Below, one piece after another: positions 1-8,108 of a stretch of DNA of 64,000 nt. The notes under the pieces are model-generated. The model searched no databases. It was not told the origin of the DNA and worked only from the letters and a program-made list of their open reading frames with translations. The DNA is from an uncultured Arenicella sp. Lineage in GTDB: Bacteria; Pseudomonadota; Gammaproteobacteria; Arenicellales; Arenicellaceae. The stretch is taken from NCBI GenBank assembly GCA_937974565.1, contig CALJWL010000016.1:48667-112666 (forward strand). Direction: 5' to 3'. The stretch's first letter is position 1; each line of letters begins with the position of its first letter. A program made the position numbers and the translations under genes.

Positions 1-1
1 T

Positions 2-556
2 AACTTAGCTCTTTTTAGTAATCGAGTGCTGCGAACAGACGGGGGTAACACGAGGGCGCAAAGTGTGTTAAATGGTTTAAAGTCTCTTAAAAATAACGCA
101 GCGAATGATGATTGGGTTGTGGTTCACGATGCCGCAAGGCCATGTCTAGAACCTGCTTTGGTGGCGTGTTTAATATCGCAACTTGAGCAAGATGCTGTTG
201 GTGGGCTTCTGGCTGTTCCGGCAAAAGATACGCTAAAGTTAGTGAAAAGTGATGATGAGTTGTTACGTCAACCTCCCGCCAACAATACGTCGCTGACTGT
301 TTCTCGCACCTTAGATCGTGCATTGATTTGGCAAGCGCAAACTCCTCAGATGTTTCGTTATGGGCTGTTGCTTAATGCTATTGAGTCGGCGCTTGATTCA
401 GGCGTTGATATTACCGACGAAGCGTCTGCTATGGAGGCTGCGGGGCATGCGGTGAAACTGGTTGAAGGCTCGGCGCATAATATTAAAATTACCACACCAG
501 AAGATTTGGCGTTGGCTGAATTTTTATTATCAACACGTCAGCAAACGGCCCCGTAG
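2..556 (+). CDS. ispD: IspD, 2-C-methyl-D-erythritol 4-phosphate cytidylyltransferase (5' end outside window)
   Basis: Transfers CMP from CTP to 2-C-methyl-D-erythritol 4-phosphate in the cytoplasmic MEP isoprenoid pathway. The frame is open to the first bases of the window, so the N-terminal third with the nucleotide-binding loop lies outside. The GTG at 26 is inside the protein and is not the start. Visible IspD features are GGNTRAQSVLNGL, the VVHDAARPCL block with its conserved Asp and Arg, the VPAKDTLKLV segment, a TLDRALIWQAQTPQMFR stretch and a C-terminal GSAHNIKITTPEDLALAE block. ispF follows 440 bases downstream with a small lipoprotein gene between, so the usual direct ispD-ispF junction is interrupted. 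The identification is firm; only the 5' end is missing. Confidence 0.95.
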   Translation, partial: NLALFSNRVLRTDGGNTRAQSVLNGLKSLKNNAANDDWVVVHDAARPCLEPALVACLISQLEQDAVGGLLAVPAKDTLKLVKSDDELLRQPPANNTSLTVSRTLDRALIWQAQTPQMFRYGLLLNAIESALDSGVDITDEASAMEAAGHAVKLVEGSAHNIKITTPEDLALAEFLLSTRQQTAP

Positions 557-753
557 TGATATGGTTAAACGGGCGATTTAAATATAGAGTTGGTGACGTG
601 TCTTTACAGATTCATGTCTGGCACACTGGGGTGGCTATCGACTACAATGTCGATTAAATAAGTGTTTCAAACTTACGTTGTGCTTTCAAGTGAGAGTTCG
701 AGTATGAAATAATTTACCTATTAGCACTAATAACCGTGTCAGAAAGTCCGATC

Positions 754-996
754 ATGCATTTAACTCGCCGTGTTACGTTGTTAAAAGTCTCTCTCGTTTT
801 TGTTGTTAGTTTAAGCCTGAGTGCCTGTGTGGGCACAATTGTGGGCGCCGCGGTTGATACAACCATTGAGATCGCTAAAGTGCCGTTTAAGGTTGTTGGG
901 GCCGCAGTGGATGTTGTTACCAGTGACTCAGACAGTAAAAAGAAAAAGCGAGATAAGGGCGATGAAAGTGGCTCTAACGCTGAGGGTCGTAATTGA
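754..996 (+). CDS. Small putative lipoprotein between ispD and ispF
   Basis: An 80-residue protein with a basic N-terminus ([11 protein letters not shown]), a hydrophobic segment and a lipobox LSAC with the acceptor Cys at about residue 25, so it is probably a lipoprotein processed by signal peptidase II. The mature part is a short amphipathic, Val/Ala-rich stretch with an approximate internal repeat ([19 protein letters not shown] then [10 protein letters not shown]). A Lys-rich then acidic hydrophilic tail follows. An in-frame GTG at 736 would add six residues; I chose ATG 754 because it sits right before the basic signal-peptide region. The stop codon nearly touches the ispF start at 999, suggesting co-transcription. 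I do not recognise a function. Similar tiny lipoproteins with a VGxxVD core occur in other gammaproteobacteria as uncharacterised families. Confidence 0.75.
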   Translation: MHLTRRVTLLKVSLVFVVSLSLSACVGTIVGAAVDTTIEIAKVPFKVVGAAVDVVTSDSDSKKKKRDKGDESGSNAEGRN

Positions 997-998
997 TC

Positions 999-1478
999 AT
1001 GAGAATCGGTCACGGTTATGATGTTCACGCCTTGAAAACAGGGCGTAAACTGATTCTAGGCGGCGTTCAAATTCCTCACAGCCACGGTTTGCAAGGGCAC
1101 TCCGATGCAGATGTATTACTGCACGCGATATGCGATGCCGTACTTGGCGCGCTCGGATTGGGTGATATTGGCGGCCATTTCCCTGATACAGACCCTAGTT
1201 ATGAAGGCATAGACAGTCGTAAACTCTTGAGGCATGTGGTGTCGAAAATGCACGGCTATGAATTGGGCAATCTCGATGCAACGATTGTAGCCCAACGACC
1301 TAAGCTGTCGGTTCATTTAGCCCAAATGAGATCAAACTTAGCGCAAGACTTTTCTTGTGATGAAAGCCAAATAAACCTCAAAGCAACGACCACTGAAAAA
1401 TTAGGTTTTGTAGGTCAAGAACAAGGCATTGAAGCGCACGCGGTCATTCTTCTTAATCAATTAAGCAGTACGAGTTAA
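999..1478 (+). CDS. ispF: IspF, 2-C-methyl-D-erythritol 2,4-cyclodiphosphate synthase
   Basis: Cyclises 4-diphosphocytidyl-2-C-methyl-D-erythritol 2-phosphate, releasing CMP, in the MEP pathway; family members are zinc-dependent cytoplasmic trimers. The 159-residue length is typical. The start [12 protein letters not shown] carries the metal ligands Asp8 and His10. The [17 protein letters not shown] block supplies the third ligand His at about 42. [12 protein letters not shown] and the C-terminal [20 protein letters not shown] complete the signature. A TTG at 993 gives two extra residues, but ATG 999 matches the family start exactly. The gene begins two bases after the lipoprotein stop and is followed after 7 bases by the next gene, so all appear to be one transcript with ispD. 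Confidence 0.97.
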   Translation: MRIGHGYDVHALKTGRKLILGGVQIPHSHGLQGHSDADVLLHAICDAVLGALGLGDIGGHFPDTDPSYEGIDSRKLLRHVVSKMHGYELGNLDATIVAQRPKLSVHLAQMRSNLAQDFSCDESQINLKATTTEKLGFVGQEQGIEAHAVILLNQLSSTS

Positions 1479-1485
1479 CAGCAGT

Positions 1486-2907
1486 ATGAGTGATATTAAT
1501 CTAGCTAATCGTAAAAACAAGAAGCTAACTCAAGAGAAAGCACTTCAAGTAAATTTAAACAGCCAAATTTACGGCGCCATTGTTGAAATTGGCGCGGGTC
1601 AAGAAACCGCGCGGCAGTTTTTTTCAGCCGGTGCCGCAGCGGGTACCGTGGCTAAAACCATGTCGGCTTATGACATGCAAGTCAGTGATGATGTTTACGG
1701 TAAGGCCGGGCGTTACGTAAGCCGCGAACGCTGTGAGCAAATGTTACGTCATGAGTATGATCTGATGCACAACCGCTTGAGTGAATCACGTGGGCAAGAG
1801 AGCAGTTTCTTTGCTTATGCCGCCACCGTAACGGCTCGCAGTTATACCCAAAAGAATGAGTGTCATGGTTGGATTGGTGTGCGTCGACAATTAAAACCCA
1901 ATGCCGAGCCCAGTGAAATTATTCTGCACGTGCGCATGCTCGACGACACTAACATTGAGCAGTCAGAAGCGTTGGGTATTCTTGGGGTTAATTTGGTGCA
2001 TGGCGCTTACTATCATGCCGACGACCCGAAGACGATTATTGATAATTTACAAGATGGGATGGGCTACGATAAGCGTATTGAGATCGACCTAATTCATTTC
2101 AGTGGACCGGATTTTTCTGACGTCGAAAACCGCTTAATGAATTTGCATTTGATCCACAGTTGGTCGTGTCGCGCGGTTATGTTTGGTGCCGATGGACACT
2201 CCATTGTTCCGGCATCGGCTTTGCGTAAAAAAGACACGGTAGTCATCCGAGGCTCTTTTAAACCGCCAACAAAAATTCATATGGATATGAAAGAGGTGGC
2301 GATTAAACAGTTTGCCAAAGAAGAAGGCGTGGACCCAGATAACGTGCTTGCGGTGGCTGAAATCACTATGAACGAACTAAGCGGTCAGGGTGAAGAAGCG
2401 GACAGTGACTTTTTGGCGCGAGTGGACCTGCTTAATGAACTGGGGTTCTCGGTGCTGATATCCGACTATTTACGCTTTTTTAGACTGCGTTCTTGGATCC
2501 GACGGTATACAAAAAATCGCATTGGTATCGTGCTAAGCGTACTCGACTTTGATTACCTTTTTGCTGAGCAGTACTACGATGGCTTAGAGGGTGGAATCCT
2601 TGAAGCGTTTGGTAAATTGTTCTCTGATAACACCAACGTTTATGTTTACCCGACCATCCGAAACGGAAAGTTAATTACATTGGAAAATGCGGATGTGGCC
2701 GATGAGTTGTCTTACCTACTGCAACATCTTATCCATAACCGTGCAATGGTTACCGCGGAAATAAAAGATGTGGCAAATTTAACGATCTCAGCTCGTGAAA
2801 TAGTCAAGCAAATACCTCTTGGGCGAGGGGATTGGGAGAAATCACTGCCGGTTCAAACCGCGGAACAAATTATTGAACGCAAACTTTTTGGTTATCCAGG
2901 CGATTAG
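1486..2907 (+). CDS. Conserved cytoplasmic protein of unknown function (473 aa)
   Basis: No signal peptide or membrane segment is visible. The N-terminus has a striking conserved-looking block (QIYGAIVEIGAGQETARQFF, then GAAAGTVAKTMSAYDM) which I recall from a family scattered through Bacteroidetes and some Proteobacteria. Members of that family carry misleading labels such as TonB-dependent receptor or nicotinate-nucleotide adenylyltransferase. This protein fits neither: it has no beta-barrel signal and no HxGH nucleotidyltransferase motif. The middle contains many charged and aromatic residues (HSWSCRAVMFGADG; SDYLRFFRLRSWIRRYTKNR), and the C-terminus ends in EQIIERKLFGYPGD. The gene starts 8 bases after ispF and is probably in its transcript. 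It is clearly a real gene by length, context and codon use, but its biochemical role is unknown to me. Confidence 0.85.
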   Translation: MSDINLANRKNKKLTQEKALQVNLNSQIYGAIVEIGAGQETARQFFSAGAAAGTVAKTMSAYDMQVSDDVYGKAGRYVSRERCEQMLRHEYDLMHNRLSESRGQESSFFAYAATVTARSYTQKNECHGWIGVRRQLKPNAEPSEIILHVRMLDDTNIEQSEALGILGVNLVHGAYYHADDPKTIIDNLQDGMGYDKRIEIDLIHFSGPDFSDVENRLMNLHLIHSWSCRAVMFGADGHSIVPASALRKKDTVVIRGSFKPPTKIHMDMKEVAIKQFAKEEGVDPDNVLAVAEITMNELSGQGEEADSDFLARVDLLNELGFSVLISDYLRFFRLRSWIRRYTKNRIGIVLSVLDFDYLFAEQYYDGLEGGILEAFGKLFSDNTNVYVYPTIRNGKLITLENADVADELSYLLQHLIHNRAMVTAEIKDVANLTISAREIVKQIPLGRGDWEKSLPVQTAEQIIERKLFGYPGD

Positions 2908-2947
2908 TTAGCCGCTGATCAAGCAGCCTCAAGCACTGTTTACTCAT

Positions 2948-3667
2948 TTGACTTCTCGCGATTTCCCCATACTGTATTCATTCAGGCGCTGTCCTTACGC
3001 TATGCGGGCTCGCATGGCGATTCACTACGCACAACAAACGGTAGAGTTGCGAGAAGTTGTGTTGCGCAACAAACCACCGGAGCTGTGGATGGCATCATCG
3101 AAAGGAACAGTGCCTGTACTGGTGTTGCAACCTTCAGCAGGTGAGTCGCCGTTTGCGTGTAATGCCTTGAATGAAAAAATTCAGAATAATGCAGGTCAGG
3201 TTATTGATGAAAGCCTTGAGATTATGCAGTGGGCGCTGAATCAACATGACCCGAAGAATTGGCTTGCGGCTTGTAATGGTCAATTAGCCAACAGTGATTT
3301 GATAACGAGAAATGACACTGAATTTAAGCCTAATTTGGATAAGTACAAATACTTTGACCGTTATCCAGAGGCAACTCAAGACGATTACCTAGCGTTGGCC
3401 AAGCCGTTTTTGGTGGAATTGAACGAGCGTATCTCGGCCAATCATGGTTACCTATCAGGCCCTTGTTTCAGTGCCAGCGATGCGGCCATATTGCCGTTTG
3501 TTCGTCAATTTTCGAACTGTGACACGGAACGTTTTAACAAACTAGGGCTTCAATGTCTTGGTGATTGGCTAGGCCAAGGCGTTGCATCGTCACTGTTTGT
3601 TACTGTGATGTCTAAATATCCGGCTTGGTCTGCTGCTGATAACAATGCAGTGGTGTTTTCTGCGTGA
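2948..3667 (+). CDS. Glutathione S-transferase family protein
   Basis: The N-terminal thioredoxin-fold domain starts ILYSFRRCPYAMRARMAIHY. A Cys at the N-terminal active-site position (RRCPYAMRAR) points to a Cys-type, thiol-transfer-like GST rather than a Tyr/Ser class. A GTVPVLVLQ segment holds the cis-Pro of the glutathione site. The C-terminal helical domain ends with a SGPCFSASDAAILPFVRQF motif, matching the conserved N-capping box of GSTs. There is no ATG before residue 19, inside the active-site motif, so a TTG at 2948 is the likeliest start. The substrate cannot be read from the sequence. It lies 40 bases after the 473-aa gene and may share its transcript. Confidence 0.88.
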   Translation: MTSRDFPILYSFRRCPYAMRARMAIHYAQQTVELREVVLRNKPPELWMASSKGTVPVLVLQPSAGESPFACNALNEKIQNNAGQVIDESLEIMQWALNQHDPKNWLAACNGQLANSDLITRNDTEFKPNLDKYKYFDRYPEATQDDYLALAKPFLVELNERISANHGYLSGPCFSASDAAILPFVRQFSNCDTERFNKLGLQCLGDWLGQGVASSLFVTVMSKYPAWSAADNNAVVFSA

Positions 3668-3834
3668 TGGCTCATCAATCTGTCGGTTTCAAGGTGGTGG
3701 TTGTTTTTATTCTCAGTTCTACTGTTGCCAAAGCGAGTTGAGTTTAAAGTCAATTAAGGTTTTTGGTCGCCAATTTCTGTCATTTGTCTATAATCAGCAA
3801 ATGCACATACCTATTTTAAAAAAGGCATATTGTT

Positions 3835-4140
3835 ATGACGACATACTCAATAGAGCATCAGCCCGAAGAGCAGCTTTTCTTTATAAACATTGACGACGGT
3901 CAGCGAGCGTTTTTAAAATATCGCCGTTTGGGGGACCGTGCCGCTCAATCTTCAGTCGATTTTTGGAGTACTTTTGTACCCGAATCACAACGTGGCACAG
4001 GCATGGCATCTCAATTAGTGGATCATGGGTTTCAATGGGCCGAGCAAAATGGTTTGCACATTGAGGCTTCTTGTTGGTATGCCGCTAAGAAACTTGAGAA
4101 ACGCATCAAGACGTTATCAAGCGACAGTAAACCGAGCTGA
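3835..4140 (+). CDS. Small GNAT-type N-acetyltransferase (YjdJ-like)
   Basis: A 101-residue single-domain protein of the short GCN5-related acetyltransferase type. The acetyl-CoA binding motif A is visible as FVPESQRGTGMASQLVDHGF, followed by a beta strand and WYAAKKLEKR. This matches the pattern of small YjdJ-like proteins, in which the N-terminal strands are DGQRAFLKYRRLG-like. The compact fold lacks the longer N-terminal region of classic GNATs. The substrate is unknown; some short GNATs of this type act on small amines or protein lysines. It stands alone between the GST and glnE with its own 167-base upstream gap. Confidence 0.8.
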   Translation: MTTYSIEHQPEEQLFFINIDDGQRAFLKYRRLGDRAAQSSVDFWSTFVPESQRGTGMASQLVDHGFQWAEQNGLHIEASCWYAAKKLEKRIKTLSSDSKPS

Positions 4141-4181
4141 CGCAGTCATTAATGAAACCGTATTGAGATTACCACCTTAAA

Positions 4182-7070
4182 ATGTCACCGCTATTAAAAA
4201 GGATCAGCGCTTCTCCTTATCTACTGCGATTGTTACGTGACCTTCGTGACTGTGAATTATCTGATGCCGCCTTACCCGAAGTGAAAGAAGGCCGTACTCA
4301 GTTGTTAGAAGATAAGTTGGAGTCCCTTATTAACGAGGGCCGGCGCACGGAGTTACCTCAAAGATTAAAATCGATTATTGCTTCATTGCAGCCGGGCCAA
4401 ATAGAAAGTGCTGCCTTGGCTGAGCAAGCGTTAATATCCGCAAAACAAACGTTCGCATTGCACTGGTGTTTCGCTGAATTGTTAGAAGTGGGTTGCCAAC
4501 GGCAGCGGGGGCAATGGCAAACCGAATTTGCCGAAGCCACAATTCATTTTGCATTAAGTGTGGCTTGGCGAAGCCTCTCCAAGAAGAATAAAAACGTTGC
4601 TTTGGCGCTTGAAGCTAACAATGGGGTCATGCCAGGCCTCTTTGTTTTTGGTATGGGTAAATTAGGGGGGTACGATCTAAACTTCTCCAGCGACGTGGAC
4701 TTGGTTGCTTACTTTGACCCATTAATGTTACCTGTTCCTGATGCGGTTGGTAAAAGCTACGTGTGCCATCAGGCTTTGCAAGAGATGACGCGCTTGTTAG
4801 GCCAGTCCGGTAACGCTAATTTTATCTGGCGAGTGGACTGGCGTCTTCGCCCCAATGCGTCAGCAACCAGTTTGGCAATGTCCACCGTTGCTGCGCAAGA
4901 TTATTATCATTACCGTGCGTCGCCTTGGCACCGACTGGCATTAATGAAAGCCAGAGTCGTTGCAGGTGATGTTGAGTTGGGGAACGCATTTTTAGCCAGT
5001 TTAGACTCGTTTATTTGGCGCCAAAACTTAGACTTTAGAGCGTTGGATGAATTAGCCGAAATTAAGCAGCGTATTAATTTAGAACACCCTGGCCTAAGAG
5101 TGCAGCGCACGTGGGTCGAGCCCATTGGCGAGCAAGTGGAAGGGTTTAATTTAAAACTCGGCAGTGGCGGGATCCGTGAAATAGAGTTTTTCGTTAACGC
5201 CCAGCAATTGCTGCTGGGTGGCCGGCGTTCAGTGTTGCGAACTCCCAACACCGTAGATGCGCTTGCGGAACTAAAAAACCAAGGTCGATTGGGCGCAACG
5301 CAAGCTGAGCGGCTTACCAAAGCGTATCAATTTTTACGCCGCATAGAAAACGCGGTGCAAATTCACTCGAATCAACAGACCCATTTGTTGCCCATGAGCG
5401 ATGCCAAGAAAACCGACATCTTGTTGCTGCTGAAAATTGATTCATGGTCCAGTTTGGTTGAGCAGTTAAATCAAACGCGCGCTTATGTTAATCAGCTTTT
5501 TAGTCGGCTCTTTGCGGAGCAAGAGCGATCCCAGCTAGGGCCGTTGGTGTGGCCTGAAGACCTTGGTGACGTTGCAGGTGATATTGTTGAAACTTGGGAA
5601 AACGGGTTTCAGGTCTATGGAGCCTCAGCAGGGACTCGACATAAGTTAAAGCCGTTAGCTCATGCTTTATCGGAGTATCTGTTGGAAACCAACGATCACA
5701 GTGGGCCAGATGTGAACGAAGTGGTGGTGAGAATACACAACTTTTTTCGCTCGCTTCCAGCAGGCGAACAATACTTTCGGTTATTAGCCGAGTCTCCCAG
5801 TTTATTGCAAAGTATTGTGCCGCCGCTGCTTTATTCGCCAGCGATGACCACGTTATTGACGCAATCCCCCCACATTGTCGATTGCTACGTACATGGCGAA
5901 TGGCGTTACCCTGAGCCATTTGATTCGGCTTATATTTTGCAAAGCGACAACTATGGTGAGCAACTTGAACGTCTGCGCCGCTTTGTTAATGAACATCTAT
6001 ATCAGCTCTATCAACAGTTTTTACACAACGACTTAGCGGTAGACGTGCTACAGGCCGCGTTGACGGAATTAGCTCAACATACCCTTGAGTTAGCGTTACA
6101 GGCAGTCACTTTGGACATGGGCTTGTCTGAACCCCCAGTTACGGTCATTGGCATGGGGAAAATAGCGCTGCGGCGCATGTCTCCGCTGTCGGACCTTGAC
6201 TTGATTTTTGTCTACGATGCTGAGCAAACGAGCATGGAGGTGGCATCACGCTTTGTGAACCGTTTGCAAACGGCTGTTGCGGCGCCAATGAAGGAGGGCA
6301 TTGTTTATGAACTGGATACACGGCTGCGTCCTTCAGGTCGTTCTGGGGCCCCTACTGTTAGTATTGAGAGCTTTGAAGCTCATCACGATAAGCGAGCGCG
6401 CACTTGGGAACACATCGCATTAATGCCCAGCCGAATTGTAGCGGGTCGTCGGCAGGCTGAGCAAAAGCTAAATAGGATAAAACAACGGATCATTACCCGA
6501 GAGAGAAGTTTGTCTCAACTTCGGGTGGATGCGCGAAAAATGTGGTTGAGAATCACCGAGCATCGAGTGGGTGATACGCCATTAAGCAATATGAACAGCA
6601 AACTTAGAGTTGGTGGTTTGATGCAAGCTGAGTATTTGGCGTCATGTTTGGTGCTAAATTATGGCCCCAAGTTCATTAGCGACAGCGTTGAGTTAGAAGA
6701 TTTGTTGACGGAATGTCTACCGTACTACGGTTTAGAAGAGTTACCCGAGGTTATTCAGTTCTGGCGTATACAGCAGCTTTGGGAGCGTTTATTAGGTAAA
6801 ACTGAACAACCACTTAGCAGTCTGCGAGACAGCTATTTTGCAAGCCTGTTGGAACATTCGCGTTGTACGAGCATGGATGAACTTTTAGCGAAAAAGAAAC
6901 GTTATGTGGACTATGTGGTCATTGGTCTTGAGCGTTTCTTTGCCGAAGCTCTGGAATTATCAGTAGAAGAAATGGACGACTGGGACGAATCGTCTATCAA
7001 GTGGACAGACGCTAACAGGCCTGAGTTAAAAACAGACCCCATCAATAATAAGATTGCGCAACCATTTTAA
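4182..7070 (+). CDS. glnE: GlnE, bifunctional glutamine synthetase adenylyltransferase/adenylyl-removing enzyme
   Basis: Adenylylates glutamine synthetase when nitrogen is plentiful and removes AMP when nitrogen is limiting, under control of the PII proteins. At 962 residues it is the usual length (about 946 in E. coli). The N-terminal adenylyl-removing nucleotidyltransferase domain has FGMGKLGGYDLNFSSDVDLV at about residues 156-175. The C-terminal adenylyltransferase domain has GMGKIALRRMSPLSDLDLIF at about 655, with the catalytic DxD intact. The LGG usually seen after GMGK is IAL in this C-terminal copy, a divergence to note. The gene is monocistronic, and its last 45 bases overlap the 3' end of the convergent LysR gene. 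Confidence 0.96.
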   Translation: MSPLLKRISASPYLLRLLRDLRDCELSDAALPEVKEGRTQLLEDKLESLINEGRRTELPQRLKSIIASLQPGQIESAALAEQALISAKQTFALHWCFAELLEVGCQRQRGQWQTEFAEATIHFALSVAWRSLSKKNKNVALALEANNGVMPGLFVFGMGKLGGYDLNFSSDVDLVAYFDPLMLPVPDAVGKSYVCHQALQEMTRLLGQSGNANFIWRVDWRLRPNASATSLAMSTVAAQDYYHYRASPWHRLALMKARVVAGDVELGNAFLASLDSFIWRQNLDFRALDELAEIKQRINLEHPGLRVQRTWVEPIGEQVEGFNLKLGSGGIREIEFFVNAQQLLLGGRRSVLRTPNTVDALAELKNQGRLGATQAERLTKAYQFLRRIENAVQIHSNQQTHLLPMSDAKKTDILLLLKIDSWSSLVEQLNQTRAYVNQLFSRLFAEQERSQLGPLVWPEDLGDVAGDIVETWENGFQVYGASAGTRHKLKPLAHALSEYLLETNDHSGPDVNEVVVRIHNFFRSLPAGEQYFRLLAESPSLLQSIVPPLLYSPAMTTLLTQSPHIVDCYVHGEWRYPEPFDSAYILQSDNYGEQLERLRRFVNEHLYQLYQQFLHNDLAVDVLQAALTELAQHTLELALQAVTLDMGLSEPPVTVIGMGKIALRRMSPLSDLDLIFVYDAEQTSMEVASRFVNRLQTAVAAPMKEGIVYELDTRLRPSGRSGAPTVSIESFEAHHDKRARTWEHIALMPSRIVAGRRQAEQKLNRIKQRIITRERSLSQLRVDARKMWLRITEHRVGDTPLSNMNSKLRVGGLMQAEYLASCLVLNYGPKFISDSVELEDLLTECLPYYGLEELPEVIQFWRIQQLWERLLGKTEQPLSSLRDSYFASLLEHSRCTSMDELLAKKKRYVDYVVIGLERFFAEALELSVEEMDDWDESSIKWTDANRPELKTDPINNKIAQPF

Positions 7071-7934
7071 TGCGGCGTCGTTTTCAGTGTGCTCGTGCCA
7101 GTATAAACTGATCGGAAACGGAGCCAAATTAAACGGCGCGGCTAAGGACGTAATACCATCGTCGATGAGATTCATGGCCAATAACTTGGGCACCGTTAGC
7201 AGTTGATCAGAATGCCGAAGCAGTTCACGTGCGGCGAAGTAGTTTTGGCATCGGATGTGTGATTTCCGCTCGACGCCCTGCTCTTGAAACAACGTGTCTT
7301 CAGCCGTCATACCACTTGGGCGGTTAGAAACCGTAATGTGAGTGGCTTTCAAGTACTTTTCTTGGCTCAGTTCGTCAGCGTAAGGGTGATTGCTGCGCAT
7401 TAGTACCATAAAACCAGCCGCGAATATTTCCAATCGCTTAACTGGTGGTTTAACAGGAATGGCCACATCAATGGCCACATCGACGTTGCTGGCCGCTAAT
7501 TCGCGTTCAATATTGGCTCGATCTAATTTAATGCTCGAAAAGCCGACGTTAGGGGCCCGACGAGCCATTAATTTAGCCAGCTGTGGCAATACGGATGGCT
7601 CAAATGCGTGATGCATGCCTATTGTAAAATGGTAATCGGAGGTGGCGCTATCAAAGGTACCCCATTGCAGTAGCGCTTGTTGTAGGCGAGTTAAGTTGTC
7701 GATAATCGCTGGAGCCATTCTCTGACAAGCCGGGGTCGGTAACATTTTGTTTTGACTGCGAACAAAGAGTTCATCGTCTAACGCAAAACGTAAACGTTTA
7801 ACCGCGTGGCTTACGGCCGACGGAGTAAGATGCAATAAGTCCGCTGCGCGGGTCATATTTTGTTCGGAATACAACATTTTAAATACTTTAAGAAGATTTA
7901 AATCAAGTTGTTGAATGCGTTTGTTATCGGACAT
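7026..7934 (-). CDS. LysR-family transcriptional regulator
   Basis: The N-terminal winged HTH is clear: LDLNLLKVFKMLYSEQNMTR, then AADLLHLTPSAVSHAVKRLR and DDELFVRS. A PBP2-type effector-binding domain of about 200 residues follows, giving 302 residues, typical for LysR. An upstream in-frame ATG at 7949 would add five residues (MFFKL); I prefer MSDNKR at 7934 by family alignment, although no strong ribosome binding site separates the two. It is transcribed divergently from the ACAD gene at 8109, with a T-N11-A palindrome in the gap, so it probably controls the 8.1-12.9 kb catabolic cluster. Its 3' end overlaps glnE by 45 bases tail to tail. Confidence 0.92.
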   Translation of the reverse strand: MSDNKRIQQLDLNLLKVFKMLYSEQNMTRAADLLHLTPSAVSHAVKRLRFALDDELFVRSQNKMLPTPACQRMAPAIIDNLTRLQQALLQWGTFDSATSDYHFTIGMHHAFEPSVLPQLAKLMARRAPNVGFSSIKLDRANIERELAASNVDVAIDVAIPVKPPVKRLEIFAAGFMVLMRSNHPYADELSQEKYLKATHITVSNRPSGMTAEDTLFQEQGVERKSHIRCQNYFAARELLRHSDQLLTVPKLLAMNLIDDGITSLAAPFNLAPFPISLYWHEHTENDAALKWLRNLIIDGVCF

Positions 7935-7951
7935 AAGTTTGAAAAACAAAA

Positions 7952-7964
7952 TGAATAATATTCA
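7952..7964. promoter_or_regulatory. Candidate LysR operator (T-N11-A palindrome)
   Basis: TGAATAATATTCA is a 13-base inverted repeat with arms TGAAT/ATTCA and exactly the T-N11-A spacing of LysR-family binding sites. It lies just upstream of the LysR start and in the shared divergent region with the ACAD gene at 8109. The regulatory assignment is inferred from pattern and position only. Confidence 0.45.
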
Positions 7965-8108
7965 CTGTAAAATATATCATCTTTCATTCTATTCATGCAT
8001 CTTTGCGTTACTCTAAAAGAATAGACGAGCTATAAAGTAACGATTGAAACAATTCGTTCAGGCTTTCATCTTCCACTTTTAGCCACCAACACTTTATGGG
8101 GACAGGAC

